Of a stretch of DNA of 64,000 nucleotides, positions 55,577 to 64,000 are shown one piece after another. Positions within the stretch are counted from its first letter, which is position 1, and each line of letters opens with the position of its first letter. The position numbers and the translations under genes were made by a program. Under the pieces are notes generated by a model that worked only from the letters and a program-made list of their open reading frames with translations, searched no databases and had not been told where the DNA came from. Origin of the DNA: Craspedostauros australis (taxonomy: Eukaryota; Bacillariophyta; Bacillariophyceae; Mastogloiales; Achnanthaceae); contig JAMXDE010000008.1 of the NCBI GenBank assembly GCA_026770025.1, positions 2,790,001 through 2,854,000 on the forward strand. Direction: 5' to 3'.

Positions 55577-56369
55577 TGTCGAGATGTACATGTGAGTATA
55601 TGTCAAGATGTACGTGTATATGTGCATCGTTCACCCGTTATTCTCTCATACGCACTTGGACGGTATAACTATACTCGTGTCGATAGTATGCTGTGATTCG
55701 TCAGAATTACAGAGGAAACGGAACACACAAAAAGGGGCAAGATTTCTGGAGGAAATTTGCAAATAACGATTTCTGGAAGAATCAGAAGATCGTCCGTCCA
55801 TGCATCAATGGTACCAAGAGAATCTCGAGGTACTTTCCAACTAAACCTCAGATGACGATATCATCTGACAGACTACTGCATCACCAATGGAACGTGACAT
55901 CTGGAGAGCAGAAGGACGCCTACTGACGTCGACAGGATGTCAACATGTCACCACGTCGACAGCTGTCTCCAAGTCAGAGCAGGAGGCGAAGATACGATGA
56001 CCCATGAAGATCATGGATACTGAAGGTGAACTTCAAATGGTAAGTACTCATGGAGTAGAAGCCAGTACTGAATGAACAGAGTGTCGAATGCGGAGTACGC
56101 ATCAAACACGGAGGATCGTGTAGCACGAGCACACGATGAAGAGAGAGAGAGAGAGAGAATACAGAGAGGAGCGAGAGAGGATCTCGCGTACCGACTCATA
56201 GTCGGAGACCGAATCTACGAAACAGATTGAAGCGCCAAGAGCATCGGGCAAGAGAACGAACGGACACCGAGAGTATCGGAGTGCCAACGTAATGAAATAG
56301 CAAACGAACGACTATCAACCAACACCATCTTCCACGATCGTAGGTTACCGTGAGCGGAACTTGCCAACA
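55577..56369 (+). repeat. 3' LTR of copia B
   Basis: 793 bp, nearly identical to the 5' copy. Confidence 0.93.
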
Positions 56370-56549
56370 CGAACGCAAACAATACTGACGCAGAGATCGT
56401 GCCTCCATGACAGACAACAAACAGAAGAGGAGGAAATCGCGCTGCAACGAGAAGAAAACGAAACATGGGAGCGAATTGCATGCGAGACTCAAACGATGAA
56501 GGAAAATACGAAATCTCCTGAGATGGTGGAACAAAATGTGAGGACATAA

Positions 56550-57008
56550 TTGCGGTGAAGAGCCAGAGCCGAAATAGAGGGACTAAATAAATAGATTTAC
56601 GCTGAAAATGACATCGACAATCCCTCTTTTGGCGATGCCGGCGAAGGAACCAAGACACCGAATCTGGCCATAGTGCGCTAGTTGTGTCTAGATGAGCTCA
56701 AAATCGAGGGGTCCATAAAAAATAAAATAAGATCTTATAGCAAGAACGAGATTCACAGCATATCTTATAATTTATCTAATTTATGAATATGTGGGTGGCT
56801 TGGTCGAAAGCCCGATAGGTTGCCACCACCCCAGGACCGACTGCAGGTCCCGTCACTCAAGTGGTTCCTAATACTTTGTGTCGAGATGATTGTCTCTAGA
56901 TTATAATTTGTTTTAACCGTTTTGGTGTCACGGTGCCGATCGGATACACCCTTCCGACTCATCATTCATAGGACATGACACGATACATGTATGGTACACT
57001 GAGTTCGT
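56550..57008. other. Intergenic, AT-rich
   Basis: This contains the right copy of the 100-bp repeat (56762-56864) and the downstream end of the SLC4 gene. No gene recognised. Confidence 0.5.
56762..56864 (-). repeat. 100-bp repeat, right copy of an inverted pair
   Basis: The inverted counterpart of 47698-47795. The pair brackets the small host ORF and copia B. Confidence 0.85.
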
Positions 57009-59003
57009 TTAGGCGTGCATGACGGCCTCGTCATCCTCCGCAACGTGATCCTCATCCTTCTTGTCGTTCTCGGTGTCGTTGCCTGGCGCCTTCATGGCCT
57101 CATCTTGCGGATCGAGGAATTTCAGATCCTCTTGCGAGAAGAGGGCGTGCACCAAGTACGATCGGATGGGCACGAGGGCGGCGACCATGGCGGGGAAGAT
57201 GTATCCCACTTCGGAGAAATGGCCGATCGCAAAGATGGTGGTGCCGCAGGCTGCCTGGATGAAGGTGTAGAGCTGCGTCGTTCTCCATGGAACGTTCTGC
57301 ATGATGGGCGTGGTCGGACGGGCCTCGGGCACCTGCGTGGTGTAGAGTAACCGTTCCATGATTTCGTTACCGTCCAAGGCGACGATGCCGAGATACAGGA
57401 AGATGCCGAAGAGCGATCCGACCGGGATCCATGACACCATGACGAGGGAGCAGAGCGCGACGAACATGAGCAAGGCCTGGAAGAGCGAACTCCAGCGCTG
57501 TTCCTGGCAGTCGGAGAAGATCTCTCGTGAGACACCGTCGATCATCTTGTGCTCGCGCTTGCACAAGGCGCGCACGTGCAGCGGTGCCTGTGGGATGAGC
57601 CCGTTGCCCGGCGGTACTCCGAGCAGGCCGCTGTGAGGTTCAAAAGGCATTACGAAACAAGTTAAGATGAATGGTGAGAAATGTTGACGAATTCGCATGG
57701 ATCACGTAGCATACTTCAATCCAACAACAGCTCCATAACAACATGTTCCACACCAATGCACAACTCAAGCATATCCAACAACAAAACACGAACGAACGTA
57801 CCACGGAATCATGGTGATACCGAGAATGAAGAAATCCCAATGATACGCCGGTGGCTTCTGAAGATGGAACTTGGGACTTTGCGCCATGATGCTGGAGACG
57901 TTGTGATCGATGAAGAAGAGGGCGAAGAACATGAATCCTGGAAACAGCGCACCCAGAATGCCCTTCGTCTCGATGCCGTCCAAGGGCGACGTGAACCAAT
58001 CGCGGTCGGATGTGGGCTGCCAGTCCCATGGCGTCGTGCGGATATTGACGCGCTCCAGGGCGTCTTCGCCGTTGGCGTCCTCGAGGGCGACGCCCGGCAG
58101 GTAGGAGAGGGCCGTCGTGATGATCAAGGCGAGCATCATGTTGTAGCTGGTGAGTATTTCTCGCGTGAGCTCGGTGAACATGGTCCACTGCTCGGCGTGA
58201 TGCAGCGTCCAGCAGATCCAGCACGTGGCGACGCCGATGAGGACGTTGGCGTAGGCCGCGCTGCGAATGGCCGGATCGAGGTTCTCCTCGCCCATCTTGG
58301 CCGGGTTGACGAGATCGCGGATGGATTCGAAGCAGAAGCTGATGCCGATGAAGAACTCGAAGATCTGCAGCGTGAATGGCGTGATCCGCCAGACGAAGTT
58401 GACGAGGCCGGTCATGGCGGCGATGATGTGCATGAGGGCGGACCAGATGATGACCCACCAGTAGAATGCGAAGTAGTCGGCGTCGAACTGCTCCGCCAGT
58501 CCGTACGAGGTTCCCAGGAGCAGCGCGGTGGGACCCGTGATGCCGAGCACCGTCATCGCCTGGCCGGCAAAGAGCGCGTAGATGGTGCCGATGATGCCCG
58601 CGCTGAGCAGGACCTCGGCGACGGCCAGGTTGCCTTCGGTCTGGCGATCCAGGACCTCGGCGAAGATGAGCGCGGGGATGAGCTGCACCACGAAGGCGTA
58701 GAAGGTGGCGTTGAAGACGCGCAGTATGTTGGACGGCACGCCCCAGTCACCCATGTACAGCGGTCCGCGCACCTTGAGATCGTCCACCATGCCTGTCATG
58801 AATTGGAAGATGGGCATGCTCTTGGTTGCGTTGTCCGCACTGTCTGTATTGTTTGTATTGTTTGCATTGTCCGCATTGTTGCTGTCGCCGTTGCTGTCCT
58901 CGATCGTGACCTGCTCCGTGACAGGAGAAGCGTCGCTGTCCGCATCATTGTCGCTGATGGTGACCGGCGACTGGTCTGTGATTTCGTCTTCTCTTGGTGG
59001 CAT
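57009..59003 (-). CDS. SLC4-family anion (bicarbonate/borate) transporter
   Basis: Exon 1 (59003-57802) and exon 2 (57630-57009) join across a 171-bp intron (GTACGT donor, CTCACAG acceptor) to give 607 aa; the join recreates the family motif PCGLLGVPPGNGLIPQAPLH. After an acidic N-terminus of about 70 residues come the SLC4 membrane helices: FAEVLDRQTEG, GITGPTALLLGTSYGLAEQF (the TGP motif of the anion site), FEFFIGISFCFESIRDL, FIDHNVSSIMAQ, and in exon 2 the last helices with VSWIPVGSLFGIFLYLG. Length and lack of a big cytosolic N-domain match the plant BOR1-like branch. In diatoms, SLC4 proteins take up bicarbonate at the plasma membrane for carbon concentration; borate transport is the alternative. 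The ATG at 59003 is the first in frame. Confidence 0.93.
57631..57801 (-). other. Intron of the SLC4 gene
   Basis: 171 bp, GT-AG, splitting a codon after its second base (TG|C). Confidence 0.88.
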
Positions 59004-59571
59004 CTTGTGGTCTTCCAATTGCAATAACAGAGTGATACAAGTGACACAGTGACACAGTGATGCAGTGATAGAGAGATAGAGTATGGTACGAGTAGAGTGT
59101 TCTACTCTGCTTGTGTTGTTGTGTGTTGTTGTGTGTTGTTGTGTGTTGCTGTGTGTTGCTGTGTGTTGCGCTTTCTGATTTGTTGTGAGCGCAAACAGTG
59201 TGCAGCCGATTTGTTTTCGTGTTTGGCGGTTGGATGGAGTCGAAATGTGTTGAATAGTGTTGAATAGTGTTGTTGGCTTGGACTGAGTTCAGTTCCGTTG
59301 GGTACTGTGGTTGGAAGAGGAATAGATTCCGTCTTTGTTCTCGTCTGCAATGGCAGCTTTGGCAAGAAGCAGTTGAGCAAGAACGAGTACCGCAGTGTGA
59401 TGTTGCCGAGTATCAGAGCGCGCGCAAATGCAGAGCGCGAGTTCGTTTTCCAATCTCCTTTTTCTCCTTTTGTTCTGTTTCTTCTCCTGGTCTTCTTGAC
59501 GCTTCGTTCGGCAACTTCCGACGTCAATGCAGAAAGGCGCGATCAGCAACGATGGTCGGGACGATGATTGC

Positions 59572-59623
<52 letters not shown>

Positions 59624-60417
59624 GGCGGCAGTTGGTTTGGAACCTTTGGGAATGAATGAATGGATGAAGATGGGATTGCCCTCTCTCTGCGCGCTTTGCT
59701 GCTGTTTGTGACTTTGGGAGCTTTGTAGCCGTTGTGTTGTTGTTGTTGCTGTTGCTGTCGTCGTCGTTCCCGTGATGGATGGACGGGTGGGTGGATTGGT
59801 GGTGGTGGGCGCAACGTGTGTGTCTCATGCGTCAAAGAAAGGCACGGAGAAAAGGGATCGTTGCAGCGCAGGCTCGAAGTAACTTTTTGCTTCTTCCGTT
59901 GTCCATTCACAAACGTGACGTGGTGCTATTTCAACTGCAACTGACGTTGTCAGCGGTTAGATTCGAAATTATCTCCATTTGTGCCGACAAATTTGGCTGC
60001 GCGTCGTGCAGCTTCCGTGGAGATTTGGCGTCACATCGTCATTTCTCCAAATGGATGGATGGATGTGTCGTGCCAACGAGCGTGTCGTGCGTTCACAGAA
60101 TAATAGTACCTTTCACGAAGTACTACTATTACATTGTTGGTTGAGAAGTCGATCCCAAAAGAACAAATCCAAAACACGGATGCCATCACATGATGTGCTT
60201 CGGCAGCCCAGGAAGGATTTAACACAACATCAGGTTCAGATCATCACAATCAGCATCATCTGCACCAACATCTGCAGCAACAGCATCATCCTCCGTCGTC
60301 TCTTGTTGTTGGTATCGGCGCAACCGTTGTAACACGGAAAGCATCTCTCACGATTCCCCGCTCCAACACCTCCACAAGCCTCCTCGTACTCATCATCCAC
60401 AATTGGACAAACCAACG
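59004..60417. other. Divergent intergenic region with microsatellites
   Basis: 1.4 kb between the starts of the SLC4 (minus) and MFS (plus) genes. It contains a 10-bp tandem repeat of GTGTTGTTGT type (about 59110-59170), a GAT run (about 59563-59622) and CTG/GTT-rich stretches (59725-59765). Frames of up to 179 codons derive from these repeats. Confidence 0.6.
59563..59622. repeat. GAT trinucleotide microsatellite
   Basis: About 17 units of GAT with one early interruption (GCGAT). Confidence 0.95.
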
Positions 60418-62341
60418 ATGCCATCGGTTCATCATCTGTTCCTCGTGATGGCCTGGATCACTCTTTTCGGCGGTTCCACCACAACGCAGGCGTTGGCGCC
60501 TCCTCAAAGGCAGGCCGATGGCAGGTTGGGACATCAGCAGATTCAACAGCCACGCCATCAATGGCATCACCAGCATCACAATCAACAACAGCGTCGACAG
60601 CAGATGCGCCCATCGCTCGATCATGGCATCGCACTCACGACGAATGGATTGGCGTTGCGGCCCAATCCACTGCGCACGACGTTGCTGCAGGCCAAGCCAT
60701 CCGATGACTCTGGATCGGCAAGCATCGACGAAGATGACAGCAACAACGCCTGGCTCTTCTTCCTCGTGCTTCCACTATGGGCCGTCCTCCTCTCCAACCA
60801 ATGGTCGCGATATCTCATCGGATACGTCGTGGACTTCAGCCCCAACGCCGATCCCTTCCTCGCCATGAACGTCGCCATCGGCTTCAACGAGGGCCAGTAC
60901 GCCATCTTGGCCTCGCTGGCTTTCACCATCCTCTTCGCCATCGCGTCGTTGGGCGCCGGCGCCTTGGCCGACCGCGTCAACCGCCAACAGCTCACCGTCG
61001 CCTCGGCCATCGGCTGGAGCGTGGCAGGATTGGGCATGTCCATGTCCTCATCGTACGAAGAGGTCGTCGTGTGGCGCGTCGTCATGGGATTGGCCTGCGC
61101 CTTTGCCACGCCGACGGCCTACAGCCTCATCAATCAGAACGTGCCCAAGAGCCGCGTGGCGCTGGCCAGCAGCATCTACGGGACGGGCGTCGTGTTCGGT
61201 GGCGCCTTCGCATCGCTGTCGGTGCTGTTGGATACGTCGTACGGCTGGCAGACCACGACGCAGGTCGCGGCGCTGTTCGGGATTCTAGCGGCCGGTGTGG
61301 CCGGCATTTGCGTCAAGGATGAGCGCGACGTTGCGTCGTTGATCGATGTTGCGGACGATGGTGATGATGATGATGATGATGATGGGAATGGAGACAATCC
61401 GATCTCAGAGTTCTTGACGAATGTCAAACAAGTCACATCGACCAATCGGGTCAAGTGGATCCTCATCGCCAGCGTCTTTCGCTTTTCGGCTGGTCTGTGC
61501 ATCGGGGTGAGTCGTCGTCGAATGGTCGTTGAATGGTCGTTGCATGGTCGTCGAAGGATTGTTGGAGCGCATCTGCGGATGGATCAATGAATGACGACGT
61601 TCTTGCAGTGATGTGCGATAGAGTAGTGTTGCTCCGATCTGCTCTGCTCTGATGCATGCAAATGGAGACAAAATCCAACTCACTTTGATGCCCACGTTTG
61701 CATGTACTGCCAACACTCGCCATCATTCTCGAATCCACATCGCTCCATGACAGGTATGGGCACCACCCTACTTCCGACTTACATTCCCCGACAACATCGC
61801 CGACTACGCCGTCGCCCAAGCCGCCATCACAGGCCTCGCAGGATCTGCCAGTGGCGTCGTCGGTGGTGCCTGCGCTGATTGGTTGTCGTCACAAGGCGGC
61901 GACGACCCGGCAGGACGCAGATTATGGATCCCCGTCGTCGGCAGCGCGCTGGCAGCACCGGCTTGGTACTTCACCATGACGACGCAGGGTGGGTTCACTA
62001 TGGCGATGACCTTCCTCGCCATCGAGTACTTCGTCGCGGAATGCTGGTTCGGACCCACCATCAGCACGCTGCAGGCCACCGTGGGACCCAAGGTGGGCGG
62101 CACGGCGCAAGGCGTCTTTTCCTTGACGGGTGCCGTTGCCAATTTGGCGCCCACCCTGTTGGGGTATCTGTACGGCCGGTCGGTCGATGCCGCGAACATG
62201 GCGGCCGGTGCCACGCAGTCGCAATCGTCGTTGGTGGATCTGCTCGTGGTGGGGGTTGTCGTGTCGTACTTGCTCAGCTCGTTTGGATTCGCTATGGCGG
62301 CCACGGCCAAGGAGACGCCGGAGCCGTCCTCGGAGTCGTAA
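60418..62341 (+). CDS. Major facilitator superfamily transporter, spinster-like
   Basis: Exon 1 (60418-61506) and exon 2 (61754-62341) join in frame across a 247-bp intron (GTGAGT donor, GACAG acceptor): GLCIG then VWAPPYF, giving 558 aa. The N-terminus (MPSVHHLFLVMAWITLFGGS, then TQALAPPQ) looks like a signal peptide followed by a plastid-type cleavage context, then a Gln/His-rich stretch. The membrane part has the MFS loop signature GALADRVNRQQL between helices 2 and 3, WRVVMGLACAFATPTAYSLI and a second half with GPTISTLQATV and GAVANLAPTLLGYLYG. Overall order and the R/K-rich loop match spinster-type sphingolipid or organic-anion carriers, but the substrate is unknown. A poly-Asp loop lies between the two halves. 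Confidence 0.88.
61507..61753 (+). other. Intron of the MFS gene
   Basis: 247 bp, GTGAGT...GACAG, phase 0. Confidence 0.85.
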
Positions 62342-62748
62342 CTCGCAGAGTAATAGGACACTACCAAATGCTATAGAGTAGCCGTTTTGGAATCATCACG
62401 TTGATTGCAGGAGGATGTCCTTCTTCTTTGGGTTCTTTTGAGGGTGCATAGGTAGTGCGTGTGGTAACGAACAAAACTGAAGTAGGATGATCTAGATTGG
62501 TGGTATGTAGATTTTCGCTCCTCTTCTGATTGAGTCAACAGCGTTTTGACGTCATCACGCGAAGCAGAAAGAAGGGTTGGCCACCAGAGCCGCAACACGA
62601 AACACGCGCCCACGCGAACATCAACATCAACAAGGAGCACCCATCAAAGCCCATCATCATCATCCTCCTTCACGAGAGACAACCAAAGGAACATCTCTCC
62701 TTCTTTGAACAATACCATACACTTTGACGATACATTCCCACGCAGAAC
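62342..62748. other. Intergenic, head of the ISD11 gene
   Basis: 407 bp with no gene. The last 150 bp are C/A-rich with ATCATC repeats and should hold the ISD11 leader. Confidence 0.5.
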
Positions 62749-63226
62749 ATGACCATGCCACCGACAGTACTGTACAGATCCCTGCTGAGGGAGGCCAAGA
62801 AGATGGGAGATTACAACTTCCGATCGTTCGCCTTGAGAAGAGTCAAAGCTGGCTTCAAGGCCAACAGGGCGCTGCAAGGGTGAGTGCTGCTTGCGCGTGT
62901 GTACTCGGAGAGCTTGTCTCACTGATGCTTCGATGTTGGCCGATGCGATATGCTGTTGCCACACATACGCGCATGAATGAATAGATACATACATAAGTGA
63001 CCAGTCGCTTCCTCCATTTCTCACACTCCTCTTCACGATCCTCTTTGCCTTGTTTCATCCTCACAATTCATGCAACTGCCTTCATGTGTCCACAATACTT
63101 CACCGTAAATCACGCAGCGAGGAAGCAACCGCAGCAATTCTGGATGGACAGAAACAGCTGGAAATGCTGAAGAGACAGGCGGTGTTGGGACAGCTGTATC
63201 CAAGCGCGAGAAGCGTGATGGAGTAG
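62749..63226 (+). CDS. ISD11: ISD11/LYRM4-type LYR protein (Fe-S cluster assembly)
   Basis: Exon 1 (62749-62879) and exon 2 (63118-63226) join across a 238-bp intron to give 79 aa, close to the usual 80-95. The LYR motif is VLYRSLLREA at residues 7-16, followed by GDYNFRSFALRRVKAGF, a hallmark of ISD11 rather than other LYR proteins. Exon 2 ends with LKRQAVLGQLYP, matching the RRQ-x3-GQLY end of the family. ISD11 binds and stabilises the cysteine desulfurase NFS1 in the mitochondrial matrix together with acyl carrier protein. ATG 62749 or 62755 may be used; both keep the domain whole. No single-exon frame reveals this gene. Confidence 0.92.
62880..63117 (+). other. Intron of the ISD11 gene
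   Basis: 238 bp, GTGAGT...CACGCAG, splitting a glycine codon (GG|C). Confidence 0.88.
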
Positions 63227-63552
63227 ACAACAAGTGCTAGGAAACAAGTGCATGAAAAATGCATCATGATGATATTGCGACGTCTGTCACATCGTTACCT
63301 TCGACAGGCGCATAGTATCCACTCTGCAGTCCGATATGCTTGTGGCACATGCATGTGTTCTCCCGAGTATCATCAGAGCGCAAGAGGATCAACCCAATGC
63401 GGAATAGAGTACTCCATGGAGAGCACACGCGCACACACTGGATGGCATCTCAAATTACGGACCAAAGAAAATAACGGACTCCACATTGCGTGTTCGCACG
63501 AGTTCATGTTGTTACGGAGTATATGGCACCATATTCTAATGTTTTGAAGTTA
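63227..63552. other. Short intergenic region between convergent genes
   Basis: 326 bp holding the 3' ends of ISD11 and the XPA-like gene. Nothing else seen. Confidence 0.6.
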
Positions 63553-64000
63553 TCACTTGCGCTTGAACATGGCCTCTGCCTTGGCCATATCCTTCATCAA
63601 TCGCTTTTCTTGTCGCTGTTGGCGTTCTTCAATGAGACCCTGCATGCCTCCAAATCGTTTGCGTGCTCGCCGCCGCAGTTCCGTGCGCTTGTACATCTTC
63701 ATCGGCGTCCAACCTTTGTGATGCGGATTCTCACGTTCTTCACATTCGCACACGGCCAACGTGCCCTGCGGCAAGCAATACATCTTCATGGCCTCCTTCT
63801 TCGTGACGAAGGACGATGCATTCTCTTCGAATTGTTCCAAGACATCGAGCTGAAGCAACTTGGTCTCTTCGTCATCAGCGTCGTCTTTGTCTTTGTCTTT
63901 CTTTGCTTCATCCTTCGTTTCACTTGTTTCGAGCTTGCGTCGTTTCTGCTGTTTTTGCTGTTGTTGCTCGATCTCTTGCTGCCGTTTCGCAGCAGCAGCA
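63553..64000 (-). CDS. XPA-like DNA-repair protein, C-terminal part (runs off the window)
   Basis: The minus-strand frame is open from the window edge to the TGA at 63553, about 148 codons. After a Gln/Lys-rich stretch and an acidic stretch comes a block resembling the C-terminal DNA-binding half of XPA: VTKKEAMKMYCLP, then ENPHHKGWTPMKMYKRTEL and the helix RRARKRFGGMQGLIEERQQRQ. In XPA the matching TKTEAK..YLL and KNPHH..W.DMKLYL segments bind damaged DNA in nucleotide excision repair. The zinc finger, which would lie upstream, is outside the window, so an XPA-related protein with another job remains possible. Confidence 0.6.
   Translation of the reverse strand, partial: AAAAKRQQEIEQQQQKQQKRRKLETSETKDEAKKDKDKDDADDEETKLLQLDVLEQFEENASSFVTKKEAMKMYCLPQGTLAVCECEERENPHHKGWTPMKMYKRTELRRRARKRFGGMQGLIEERQQRQEKRLMKDMAKAEAMFKRK

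Larger units (their letters stand above)
48513..56369 (+). mobile_element. Ty1/copia retrotransposon B, looks whole
   Basis: The 5' LTR is 48513-49303, the gag-pol frame 49386-55556 and the 3' LTR 55577-56369, with a 5-6-bp target duplication (CGAACG on both sides). The two LTRs differ by about three substitutions and one GA-repeat step in 790 bp, so the insertion is recent. A short purine run (AGGAAGGG) before the 3' LTR is a likely polypurine tract. No breaks are seen. It is in opposite orientation to element A, of the same family, about 10 kb away. Confidence 0.95.

Noticed and set aside
57681-59027. 448-codon plus-strand frame rich in Asp, Glu, Gly, His
   Set aside because: It mirrors the SLC4 exons, whose membrane motifs are unmistakable on the minus strand.
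59289-59910. Frames with poly-Ser, poly-Ile or poly-Met runs
   Set aside because: Products of the GAT microsatellite in three frames.

Overview
The window looks like nuclear DNA of a diatom (a stramenopile alga), most likely a raphid pennate. The basis is a mix of traits: short GT-AG introns of about 90-250 bp, a leucine-rich-repeat membrane protein with a C-terminal CxCC-type tail, secreted proteins with proline/threonine-rich linkers, Ty1/copia elements with one long gag-pol frame, and many trinucleotide repeats. The genus cannot be fixed from the sequence alone. About half of the window is mobile DNA or its remains.

Layout. 1-8459: a full-length LINE (ORF1, then ORF2 with endonuclease, reverse transcriptase, RNase H and a CCHC knuckle) between perfect 15-bp target duplications. 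8460-13500: about 5 kb without a recognisable gene, holding a faint LTR relic and a TTG repeat. 13505-28215: a pair of inverted repeats enclosing four genes: a PGPGW-like membrane protein, an LRR membrane protein, a secreted or plastid-type protein, and on the minus strand a 1692-residue AAA-type ATPase with alpha-helical repeats. The right-hand repeat arm carries a 1.8-kb transposon flanked by TA, and the left arm keeps the matching empty site. 28384-38690: copia debris, then a solo LTR into which copia element A (minus strand) has inserted. 38691-44000: an intron-bearing PIF/Harbinger-like transposase, a phased palindromic motif array, and a broken two-exon gene. 44855-47380: a cysteine-rich secreted repeat protein. 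48160-56549: a small host ORF split by copia element B (plus strand, looks whole). 57009-64000: an ordinary gene-dense stretch with an SLC4 anion transporter, a spinster-like MFS transporter, the Fe-S assembly factor ISD11/LYRM4 and the C-terminus of an XPA-like protein.

Functionally the host genes are a mixed set and do not form one pathway. The SLC4 and MFS carriers are divergently transcribed across 1.4 kb. ISD11 is the mitochondrial partner of the NFS1 cysteine desulfurase. The most unusual signals are the 20-21-bp phased TTTCCC/GGGAAA array near 41.8 kb, the inverted repeats that enclose four genes, the LINE ORF2 with no AUG ahead of its endonuclease, and the two nearly identical copia elements lying in opposite orientation about 10 kb apart. 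All identifications are by eye from sequence and motifs; no database search was possible.
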